A stretch of DNA of 15,112 nucleotides from Rickettsiales bacterium. Lineage in GTDB: Bacteria > Pseudomonadota > Alphaproteobacteria > Rickettsiales > UBA1997. Made by a program: the position numbers and the translations under genes. Where the stretch lies: the NCBI GenBank assembly GCA_947487845.1, contig CANKYC010000022.1:1-15112 (forward strand), in the 5' to 3' direction. Positions 7,421-13,484 of the stretch are shown here, piece after piece; position 1 is the first letter of the stretch, and every line of letters begins with the position of its first letter. The notes beneath the pieces are model-generated. The model made no database searches. It saw only the letters and a program-made list of their open reading frames with translations, and was not told the origin of the DNA.

Positions 7421-7440
7421 AAAAATGCTGGCGCATTTTT
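7421..7440 (+). terminator. Terminator-like hairpin after mreC
   Basis: AAAAATGC (7421-7428) pairs perfectly with GCATTTTT (7433-7440) around TGGC. The stem is AT-rich but ends in five T residues, and it starts 4 nt past the mreC stop. Because of its symmetry it could act on both strands and also serve yciB, which ends at 7545 on the other strand. Confidence 0.5.
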
Positions 7441-7456
7441 AAGAAATCGAGATCGC

Positions 7457-7482
7457 GGTGCTTAAGAGCGGTCTTAAGCACC
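7457..7482. terminator. Strong hairpin in the convergent mreC/yciB spacer
   Basis: GGTGCTTAAGA (7457-7467) and TCTTAAGCACC (7472-7482) form a perfect 11-bp stem with a 4-nt loop. No T-tract follows on either strand, so this is probably an RNA 3'-end stabiliser or an assist to the neighbouring hairpin rather than a complete terminator. Confidence 0.45.
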
Positions 7483-7495
7483 TATTTACCAATCC

Positions 7496-7519
7496 GTCAT
7501 CCTGAACTTGTTTCAGGAT
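7496..7519 (-). repeat. Solo family-2 palindrome
   Basis: This is a single copy of the palindrome found as a pair at 2862-2954, with the same 8-bp stem (ATCCTGAA / TTCAGGAT) and loop. It is in the orientation of the 2925-2954 arm and includes the leading GTC. It lies 25 bp beyond the yciB stop, between two convergent genes. Its occurrence in two unrelated spacers shows the element is dispersed. Confidence 0.85.
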
Positions 7520-7544
7520 TTATTTCTCACCGCTTCGTTAAAAA

Positions 7545-8117
7545 TTATTTATTTTCGATTTTTTTCATTTCCCGAATCATAAATGGCACTTGAAAAACTG
7601 TAAAAATCAGAGAGATCGGCATCATTCCAAAAACTTTAAATTGCACCCAAAAATCGGTAGAAAAGTTTCTCCAGATTAATTCATTTAGCAGCGCTAAAAA
7701 CAAAAAGAAAAAGCCCCAACGCGCTGAAAGAGTAAGCCAAGCGCGATTGCTCATTTTAATTTGTTCACCTAAAATATAAGATAAAAACGGCTTCTTCTTA
7801 AAATATCCGTAAAATAAAATTACGGCAAAAATCACATTAATAATCGTTGGCTTCATCTTGATGAAAATGTCATCTTTCAACAATATTGTCAGTCCGCCAA
7901 AAACTCCCAAAGTAATTCCAGAAACCAGAGCGACTGTCGGAATTTTTCCGGTTAGGAAATAAGAAATAATCAAAGCAATAAAAGTTGTAGCAACCATATA
8001 AATCGTTGCCGTAACTAATGGATCAGGGGTTTTAGCTAATTTGTAAATAGCAAAAAAAACAATTAACGGCAAATAATCATAAAGAAATTTTGTCGTCGAT
8101 TCTTTGGGCTTTTTCAT
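7545..8117 (-). CDS. yciB: Inner membrane-spanning protein YciB (septation protein A family)
   Basis: The 190-residue, highly hydrophobic protein has about six membrane segments (near 14-27, 33-54, 60-80, 90-107, 130-148, 162-182). The length fits the YciB/IspZ family. Family-typical features are the KPTIINVIFAVIL segment with a following F-G/Y-K-K patch, the SARWGFFFLFLALLNELIWR helix, FSTDFWVQFKVFG, and a C-terminal FQVPFM segment. In E. coli YciB is tied to envelope synthesis and septation; its biochemical role is unclear. It is the last gene of a four-gene minus-strand unit, its ATG abutting the stop codon of the preceding FKBP-like gene with no gap, which suggests translational coupling. 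Confidence 0.9.
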   Translation of the reverse strand: MKKPKESTTKFLYDYLPLIVFFAIYKLAKTPDPLVTATIYMVATTFIALIISYFLTGKIPTVALVSGITLGVFGGLTILLKDDIFIKMKPTIINVIFAVILFYGYFKKKPFLSYILGEQIKMSNRAWLTLSARWGFFFLFLALLNELIWRNFSTDFWVQFKVFGMMPISLIFTVFQVPFMIREMKKIENK

Positions 8118-8720
8118 TTAGTTGCAGGAAAGTTGAGAGTTAGGATTTTTTGTAAAAGCTAGAAGCGTGACCTGATATTTTAAATCAGATTTATTTGAGT
8201 TTAAATATTCAGTTATTTTTGAATCATTAACTTGTGAGCCTTGCGGAATGTTGATATATCTACTTCCAGCCTGTTTCATGCCAATGATATTTTTTTCCAG
8301 CAACCAGTTAGATTTATTGCCGATTACTAAAATCTGGTTTTCTTTAAATTCAAGTTGCCTGCCGTCTTTTGTGTAAATTCCATAATTAATATATGCCGAA
8401 TCGCCGCAGGAAATATTTTCACCAACACCTTCTTCCAAATCTTTAACCGAAACTTGTAAAGCCGGATTTGTTGTGGCCACTTTTTTTTCAGCTTCTTTTT
8501 CAGCTTCTTTTTCTTGGGCAATTTCACGCGCCAATTTCACGTTTTCAGCAATAAAAACTGTTTTTTCGCGCACTTCAGAAAAATCTTTTTTTATTTGCTC
8601 CGATGAAAAGCGATTAGCCAATGAACCCGGCTTTTCTTTGTTGGCGAATAGTCCGTAATAAAGAATTACAGATATGCCGATAATTTTTATTATAGGATTA
8701 CGCAGCAGTTTAAAAATCAT
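8118..8720 (-). CDS. Membrane-anchored protein with coiled coil and divergent FKBP-like domain
   Basis: I do not recognise this as a named gene. The 200-residue product has an N-terminal hydrophobic anchor (about 9-25), a charged helical stretch rich in Lys/Glu/Ala (about 38-80, including a KEAEKEAEKK run), and a C-terminal domain (about 90-188) that reads like an FKBP-type prolyl isomerase. Evidence for that is CGDSAYINYGIYTKDG at 105-120 (the G-D-x-V-x-V-x-Y-x-G-x-L-x-D-G pattern), LVIGNKSNW, and IIGMKQAGSRYINIP at 145-159 (the G-M-x-x-G-x-x-R-x-x-x-I-P pattern). Several FKBP active-site aromatics are not evident, so it may be a structural or chaperone-like relative. The topology predicts a periplasmic domain. 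Two cysteines (105 and 199) could form a disulfide. It lies 3 bp after tsaC and abuts yciB, so it is probably made with that membrane protein. Confidence 0.75.
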   Translation of the reverse strand: MIFKLLRNPIIKIIGISVILYYGLFANKEKPGSLANRFSSEQIKKDFSEVREKTVFIAENVKLAREIAQEKEAEKEAEKKVATTNPALQVSVKDLEEGVGENISCGDSAYINYGIYTKDGRQLEFKENQILVIGNKSNWLLEKNIIGMKQAGSRYINIPQGSQVNDSKITEYLNSNKSDLKYQVTLLAFTKNPNSQLSCN

Positions 8721-8723
8721 AAC

Positions 8724-9335
8724 TTAAGAAATATTGATTAATCCTTGGCGCAGGATTGTAATTTTTTTATCAGAAATTTTAGCAACTGTAGAAGGTGTTT
8801 TTTCTTTAGAAATTCCGCCATCAATTAATAAAGCGAGTTTAGAATTTGTGAAATATTTTTTTACTTCGTTAGCGTTAATCGAGGCTTCATGATTTGATTT
8901 GTTGGCGCTGGTTACCGCCAAAATACCATCAAATTTTTGTAGTAAGTTTTTTATAAATTTTTTTTCAACAATACGAAATCCCAAAAATTTATCGTCATTC
9001 TGATTTAAATTTTCAGCTAAGATATTTTTAACATTTTCTTTGGTTTTAAGCACTAAAGTTAAGGCTCCGGGCAAAAATTCTCTAGCAACTTTTTTGGCTA
9101 GTTCATCAAAATCAAAAATTTCTTCTGCGGTTTTTAAATCCTTCACAAAAATTGCGATTGGTTTTTTTACATCACGGTTTTTGATTTCATACAATGTATT
9201 TACAGCATCGTAATTTCTAGCATCGGCGGCAACTCCGTAAACCGTGTCGCTGGCAAAGGAAATTACTTTCCCTTGTCGTAAAAAATCACAAGCTAGTTCA
9301 ATCGCATTTAAATCTGATTCTTTAATAATTTTCAT
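8724..9335 (-). CDS. tsaC: L-threonylcarbamoyladenylate synthase (Sua5/YrdC family)
   Basis: Makes threonylcarbamoyl-AMP from threonine, bicarbonate and ATP for the t6A37 modification of ANN-decoding tRNAs. The 203 residues contain only the YrdC domain (no C-terminal Sua5 extension), which fits the TsaC form. Signatures are SFASDTVYGVAADA (26-39), IKNRDVKKPI (51-60, in place of the usual K-x-R-P...K-P), FLPGALTLVL (87-96), VTSANKS (141-147) and STV with a nearby R-x-G (182-198). The Pro after Arg in the K-x-R motif is Asp here, a mild deviation. The start overlaps the end of rnhB by 14 bp, indicating coupled translation. tsaB, tsaD and tsaE are not in the window. Confidence 0.92.
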   Translation of the reverse strand: MKIIKESDLNAIELACDFLRQGKVISFASDTVYGVAADARNYDAVNTLYEIKNRDVKKPIAIFVKDLKTAEEIFDFDELAKKVAREFLPGALTLVLKTKENVKNILAENLNQNDDKFLGFRIVEKKFIKNLLQKFDGILAVTSANKSNHEASINANEVKKYFTNSKLALLIDGGISKEKTPSTVAKISDKKITILRQGLINIS

Positions 9336-9978
9336 TAAGCATTGATTTTATTGGTTCAAAAGATTTGCGATGAAATTCGCAAATTCCAAATTCACGAATT
9401 TTTTCAATATGAAATTTCGTGGCGTAACCGGCATGTTTGTCAAAACCAAATGACGAATATTTTTGGTGAATATTTCTCATAATTTCATCGCGGGTTTCTT
9501 TGGCAATTATTGAGGCAGCTGCGATTGACAGACTTTTTTGATCACCCTTTATAATGGCCAACATCTCTTTAATTTTATCCTGTTTTGTGAAGGGAATAAA
9601 ATTGCCATCAATCAAAATTAATTGCGGAAAAATGTCGTATTTTTTCTGCAAATCAAGAAAAGCGCGATGCATCGCTAATTTTGTGGCCTGAAGAATATTT
9701 ATTTCATCGATAATTTTTTCATCGACCACGCCAATTCCGAATTTGGCAATTCCGGATTTTTCTTTGATTAAAAGTTCGGCAAAAATCTTTTTTCGCAAAA
9801 ATTTTGAAAGCTTTTTTGAATCATTAATTTCACTGGGAAAATCACCTCGATTCAAAATCACGCAAGCAGCAACCACGGGTCCTGCAAGCGGGCCACGACC
9901 CGCTTCATCGATTCCGGCTGCAATGAAATTGGGATAGTTGTTTTCGATTGAGAAATTTGGGGAAATTTCGGGTTGCAT
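9322..9978 (-). CDS. rnhB: Ribonuclease HII
   Basis: Cleaves the RNA strand of RNA-DNA hybrids and removes single ribonucleotides misincorporated in DNA. The 218 residues show the RNase HII start GIDEAGRGPLAGPVVAA (22-38) with catalytic Asp24 and Glu25, Asp124 in LILIDGNFIP, and a fourth acidic residue, Asp164, in SIIAKETRDEIM. The C-terminal GYATKFH segment (184-190) is also typical. Met1 is about 21 residues before the GIDEAGRG motif, a slightly long but common tail. It is the first gene of a minus-strand unit: the next gene, tsaC, overlaps its end by 14 bp. It is divergent from the dsbA-like gene with 96 bp between them, which must hold both promoters; I could not single out a convincing one. 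Confidence 0.96.
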   Translation of the reverse strand: MQPEISPNFSIENNYPNFIAAGIDEAGRGPLAGPVVAACVILNRGDFPSEINDSKKLSKFLRKKIFAELLIKEKSGIAKFGIGVVDEKIIDEINILQATKLAMHRAFLDLQKKYDIFPQLILIDGNFIPFTKQDKIKEMLAIIKGDQKSLSIAAASIIAKETRDEIMRNIHQKYSSFGFDKHAGYATKFHIEKIREFGICEFHRKSFEPIKSMLNENY

Positions 9979-10074
9979 TTCTAAGTAAAATTAATTTAAT
10001 GCTGAAGCACAGACTTTTTTTTAAAGAAAAAGCAATTTCGAACCTTTCGTTTAAAAATTCCAATTCATTTTCTC

Positions 10075-10935
10075 ATGTCATTTATTAATAAAAATCTTGG
10101 CGCTAAGCCGTCTTTGCTTAAACCAATCGTAATTGTTGTTGTCATCCTACTTGTTGCTGGAGGGGCATACTCGCTCCTTGGTAAAAAATCAGGAGCCGCA
10201 TCTGATGAAAAAAAGGCTGATTCAGCAGAAGCAATTAATCCAAGCGGAATTGATAAAGATCAAAAAGTTAAAAAAGTTGAAGATGTTGAAGAAGTGGTTG
10301 CAAAATGGATTCAAGCCAATCCAAGAGCGATTATCGCTTCTGTTGCTAATATGCAAAAAGCTGAAATGGAAGGCAAAACCAAAGATGCTCAAAAAAATAT
10401 CGCTACTAAAAAAGATGAGCTTTTCAACGACAAAAACTCACCGCAATATGCGCCATCTGGTTATAATGTAACTGTTGTTGAATTTTTCGATTATGCTTGC
10501 GGCTATTGCAAAAAAGCTCAAGCAACTGTTGAAGAGTTAATTAAAGAAGACAAAAAAGTTAGAATTGTTTACAAAGAATTCCCAATTCTTGGTCAGGCTT
10601 CTCAAGAAATGTCAACTATAGCAATTGCTGTTAACATGATTGATCCTTCTTCTTACAAAAAGTTTCATGATGGCATGATGAAATCAAGCGAAAGAGGCAA
10701 GGACGCAGCTTTGAAAGTTGCTAAAGCAGCTGGAGTTAACATCTCTAAACTTGAAGCGGCTTTGAAAAATGATTCAGCTAAAATTAATGAAATTTTACAA
10801 TCAAATTTGAGTTTGGGTGGAACCATCGGAATTAACGGAACTCCCGGTTTCGTAATCGGCGAAGAATTGATTCCCGGAGCTTTCGAGATTGCAACTTTCA
10901 AAGAAAAAATTGCCGCAGCTCGCGCAGAAAAATAG
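10075..10935 (+). CDS. DsbA/Com1-family thiol:disulfide oxidoreductase
   Basis: The 286-residue protein has an N-terminal membrane anchor or uncleaved signal (about 16-35), an Ala/Lys/Glu-rich linker, and a helical region (about 68-115) of the kind found before the catalytic domain in Com1-like proteins. A thioredoxin-fold DsbA domain follows from about 131. It begins VTVVEFFDYACGYCK, giving the redox motif Cys142-Gly-Tyr-Cys145. The cis-proline loop is GINGTPGFVIG (Pro257), followed by IPGAF. It should act in the periplasm, oxidising or isomerising cysteines of exported proteins. The C-x-x-C and context match rickettsial and Coxiella Com1-like proteins more than E. coli DsbA; no DsbB is nearby. 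The start has no Shine-Dalgarno, only a T/C-rich TTTCTC before ATG. A 13-bp hairpin follows the stop. Confidence 0.9.
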   Translation: MSFINKNLGAKPSLLKPIVIVVVILLVAGGAYSLLGKKSGAASDEKKADSAEAINPSGIDKDQKVKKVEDVEEVVAKWIQANPRAIIASVANMQKAEMEGKTKDAQKNIATKKDELFNDKNSPQYAPSGYNVTVVEFFDYACGYCKKAQATVEELIKEDKKVRIVYKEFPILGQASQEMSTIAIAVNMIDPSSYKKFHDGMMKSSERGKDAALKVAKAAGVNISKLEAALKNDSAKINEILQSNLSLGGTIGINGTPGFVIGEELIPGAFEIATFKEKIAAARAEK

Positions 10936-10940
10936 TTTAA

Positions 10941-10975
10941 TTTCTCTTTTCCGTCGCTCTGGCGGAAAAGAGAAA
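10941..10975. terminator. 13-bp hairpin between the dsbA-like gene and pif1
   Basis: TTTCTCTTTTCCG (10941-10953) and CGGAAAAGAGAAA (10963-10975) pair perfectly around a 9-nt loop. It starts 5 nt after the dsbA-like stop and ends 10 nt before the pif1 ATG. There is no T-tract after it on the plus strand, so it may act as an mRNA processing or stability element or as a partial terminator, and not as a classical intrinsic terminator. Confidence 0.5.
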
Positions 10976-10985
10976 CCCTTCTCTC

Positions 10986-12290
10986 ATGAAAATCTCCACT
11001 TCAAATTTTTCTTCCCCAGATTTTTCTACATTATCCAGCCAGCAAAAACAGGTTATCGAAGCTTTTGAAGCTGGTAAAAATATTTTTGTCACTGGCGGCG
11101 CTGGAAGTGGCAAGTCTTATCTCTTAAACTTTTTAAAACGTAATTATGGCCATAATGGTCTTGATGTAACCGCTAGCACCGGAATTGCTGCGGTGAATAT
11201 TGGCGGCTCGACAATTCATTCTTGGGCCGGAATTGGTTTGGCCAATTTGCCGATTGATCAGATTGTTGAAAATATTTTTAGCGGAAAATTCAGCAAAATA
11301 AGACGCAGAATCAAGCGCGCACGCGCTTTGGCAATTGATGAAATTTCTATGATTTCAGCAGAAGTGCTAGAAATTCTTGATCAAGTTTTTCGCCGCGTCC
11401 GCGAAAATAATGCGCCGATGGGCGGCATTCAAATGTTGTTTTTTGGCGATTTTTTGCAGCTTCCGCCAATTAATCGCAATGGCAGCAATTTTAATTTCTG
11501 TTTTGAATCGGAAGCTTGGAAAAGGCTGAATTTGGAAATGTTTGAGTTGGAAGAAATTTTCCGCCAAACTGACCAAAAATTTATCAAGATTCTAAATAAT
11601 TTACGTTTTGGAAAACTTGATGAAAGTGACCGCGAAGCTTTAGAAGCAAGGCTTAACGCCAATGATGAAAATCTGGCGATCAAGCCGACAATTCTCACAA
11701 CTCACAATGCCAAAGTTGAGAAAATAAATTTTGAAGAATTGAAAAAAATTCCCCGCGAAGAAATTTCACATGGCGCAGAATATTTTGGACAACCTGATCG
11801 TGTCGAATTTTTGAAGAAAAATTGTATCGCGCCGGAAACCTTGAAATTAAAGGTTGGAGCGCAGGTAATGATGATTAAAAATACTTACCAAAAAGAAGGA
11901 ATAATTAACGGTTCTTTGGGAATTATTCGTAATTTTTCGCCGAAAAAACTTTATCCGATTGTGGAATTTGCTAATGGAAAAATTCTCACGATTGCGCCGG
12001 AAGAATGGCTGATTGAAAAATATGATGAAGAAAAAAGATTGGTTGTAACTGAAGCGGGCGTAAATCAAGTGCCGTTAATTCTGGCTTGGGCGATGACAAT
12101 TCATAAATCTCAAGGATTAACTTTAGATAAAATTTCTTGCGATTTATCCGATGTTTTTAGTCCGGGACAAGCTTATGTAGCCTTGTCGCGCGCCCGCAGC
12201 TTGGAAGGAATTTTTATTGAGTCGATCAATTTTAATCGCATTGTAACCAATCTTGAGGCGGTTAGTTTTTATAAAGGTTTGAAAAATTGA
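10986..12290 (+). CDS. Pif1-family 5'-to-3' DNA helicase
   Basis: Superfamily 1B helicase of 434 residues. In order it shows a Q-motif-like SSQQKQVIEAFEAGKN (17-32), Walker A GGAGSGKS (37-44), motif Ia TASTGIAAVNIGGSTIHSWAG (62-82, the Pif1-type STGIAA...TIHS), Walker B IDEISM with Asp118 and Glu119, motif III GDFLQLPP (154-161) and the arginine-containing EIFRQ. The 2B/SH3-like region includes GAQVMMIKN, then AWAMTIHKSQGLTLD (motif V, around 368-381) and GQAYVALSRARSLEGI (motif VI). The TIHKSQG and ALSRAR motifs are diagnostic of Pif1/RecD-like enzymes. There is no extra N- or C-terminal domain. Pif1 enzymes unwind G-quadruplexes and R-loops and aid replication past blocks. It starts 50 bp after the dsbA-like gene, with a hairpin between them and no Shine-Dalgarno. 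Confidence 0.93.
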   Translation: MKISTSNFSSPDFSTLSSQQKQVIEAFEAGKNIFVTGGAGSGKSYLLNFLKRNYGHNGLDVTASTGIAAVNIGGSTIHSWAGIGLANLPIDQIVENIFSGKFSKIRRRIKRARALAIDEISMISAEVLEILDQVFRRVRENNAPMGGIQMLFFGDFLQLPPINRNGSNFNFCFESEAWKRLNLEMFELEEIFRQTDQKFIKILNNLRFGKLDESDREALEARLNANDENLAIKPTILTTHNAKVEKINFEELKKIPREEISHGAEYFGQPDRVEFLKKNCIAPETLKLKVGAQVMMIKNTYQKEGIINGSLGIIRNFSPKKLYPIVEFANGKILTIAPEEWLIEKYDEEKRLVVTEAGVNQVPLILAWAMTIHKSQGLTLDKISCDLSDVFSPGQAYVALSRARSLEGIFIESINFNRIVTNLEAVSFYKGLKN

Positions 12291-12305
12291 GATTGCAATT
12301 TTAGT

Positions 12306-12424
12306 CAAACCCGAGCGGACCCCGTCGTGAAGACGGGGTGACAAAATTTAGTTTGGCTGCTAAACTAAATAAGCTGTTAAATAAACTGTCACCCCGTCTT
12401 CACGACGGGGTCGGCTTGGGTTTG
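12306..12424. repeat. Family-1 palindrome pair (locus 2), head-to-head with central hairpin
   Basis: Arms 12306-12343 and 12387-12424 are 38-bp reverse complements with two mismatches. They share the CCCCGTC-GTGAA-GACGGGG core of locus 1 but carry a different outer flank (CAAACCCGAGCG instead of the CGCATGG-type flank). Between them ATTTAGTTT (12346-12354) pairs perfectly with AAACTAAAT (12362-12370) around a 7-nt loop. The arm spacing is 43 bp, against 41 bp at locus 1, with no sequence similarity in the insert. It follows the pif1 stop by 15 bp. Confidence 0.85.
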
Positions 12425-12575
12425 TAAGGCATAAAAAATAAACAGAGAAAAGTACCAAATAAAAATCAGTGTCATTACTAAAGTTTGTCACCCCGTCTTC
12501 ACGACGGGGTTCGCTCGGGTTTGTAAGGCATAAAAAATAAACAGAAAAAAGTACCAAATAAAAATCAGTGTCATT
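12387..12575. repeat. Tandem duplication, 90-bp copies at 99-bp period, including the EamA gene start
   Basis: Copy A (12387-12476) and copy B (12486-12575) are the same 90-bp sequence with four substitutions. They are separated by 9 unrelated bases. Each copy begins with a family-1 palindrome, continues through an A-rich stretch, and ends with GTGTCATT. In copy B that is the GTG start and first codons of the EamA gene. In copy A the same GTG (12469) opens a reading frame of only 23 codons that stops at 12538-12540. The duplication therefore copied a palindrome together with the upstream region of the transporter gene. Confidence 0.92.
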
Positions 12576-13455
12576 CTTCCATAAACTCTCCGACAATTCC
12601 CAAGGCATTTGTTACGCAATTCTTTCCTGCTTTTTCGCGTCAATTCTTATTGCATTAGTTCGTTATCTTTCTGCCGATTTCCACATTTTTTTTATCGTGA
12701 TGGTACGAAATTTTTTCGGGCTTTTATTTTTCATGCCCCAAATCATCAAAAATCATAAAGGTATTTTTAAAACCAACAAATTACACCTGCATATTTTTCG
12801 CGGAGTAAATGGCTTGGTTTCAATGTTGATATGGTTTCATGTTGTAACGGTTTTGCCTTTATCGGAAGCGGTTTCAATCAGTTTTATAATTCCAATTTTA
12901 ACCACTGTTGCCGCAATAATTTTTCTCAAAGAAAAAGTAAAAACTCATAGTTGGATTGCCAGTTTTATTGGTCTCGCCGGGATTTTAATAATTTTGCGCC
13001 CCGGTTTTAAAGAATTTAATCCAACTTATTTTTATTCATTTGCTTCGGTTTGTTTGTGGATAATTTCTAATATCGTAATCAAAGTTATGACTAAAACCGA
13101 TAAGCCACAAACCATTGTTGCTTATATGTCATTGGTGATGTTGATTTGCTCAATTCCTTTTGCGTTGCCTCATTTACAACCACTTAATTGGGAAAATTTT
13201 TTATGGTTTGCTGCGCTTGGATTAATCTCAAATTTAACTCATATCTGCATTTCAAATGCTTATGCCAAAGCTGATCTTTCTTATATTCAGCCTTTTGATT
13301 TTACGCGCCTTATTTTCACCGCGATAATATCTTACTTCGCTTTTGGAGAAGTGATTGATTTTTGGGTTGTAGTCGGATCAGTTGTGATTTTATGTGGCGT
13401 TATTATTGTTATGCCGAAACGCAAGAAACAAAATTACTTGGATCAGATCCAATAA
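12568..13455 (+). CDS. EamA/DMT-family transporter
   Basis: The 295-residue protein has ten predicted membrane segments in two EamA repeats, the standard drug/metabolite transporter layout. The first repeat ends in VSISFIIPILTTVAAIIFLKEKVKTHSWIASFIGLAGILIIL-type sequence (about 102-143). The second ends with FTAIISYFAFGEVIDFWVVVGSVVILCGVIIVM (about 250-282). Both carry the usual L-K/G-E motif before the last helix. Rickettsiales encode several carriers of this family, one of them an S-adenosylmethionine importer; the substrate here cannot be told from sequence. The start is GTG: the first in-frame ATG comes only at codon 45, inside the membrane domain. The start codon lies within the 3' end of a tandem repeat. 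hemA follows after 29 bp, probably co-transcribed. Confidence 0.9.
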   Translation: MSFFHKLSDNSQGICYAILSCFFASILIALVRYLSADFHIFFIVMVRNFFGLLFFMPQIIKNHKGIFKTNKLHLHIFRGVNGLVSMLIWFHVVTVLPLSEAVSISFIIPILTTVAAIIFLKEKVKTHSWIASFIGLAGILIILRPGFKEFNPTYFYSFASVCLWIISNIVIKVMTKTDKPQTIVAYMSLVMLICSIPFALPHLQPLNWENFLWFAALGLISNLTHICISNAYAKADLSYIQPFDFTRLIFTAIISYFAFGEVIDFWVVVGSVVILCGVIIVMPKRKKQNYLDQIQ

Positions 13456-13484
13456 AAATGCAAATTTAGTAAAAAGAAAATTTT

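Noticed and set aside
8327..8527. Lysine-rich 66-codon frame on the minus strand
   Set aside because: It lies wholly inside the FKBP-like gene in another frame; its composition reflects the charged coiled-coil codons of that gene.
12469..12540. 23-codon reading frame starting at the duplicated GTG
   Set aside because: It is the by-product of the duplication of the EamA gene start. It could act as a leader peptide, but there is no ribosome binding site or conserved content to support calling it a gene.
12306..12575. CRISPR array of three repeats
   Set aside because: One copy is inverted, spacings are unequal, and the two direct copies share about 64 bp beyond the palindrome, so this is a palindrome pair plus a tandem duplication.
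12360..12608. 82-codon minus-strand reading frame with an internally repeated peptide (two units ending in P-R-R-E-D-G-V-T)
   Set aside because: The peptide repeat comes simply from the 99-bp-period DNA duplication, whose length is a multiple of three, and the frame overlaps the start of the well-supported EamA gene. Rickettsial palindromes can be inserted into proteins, but nothing here shows this frame is a gene.
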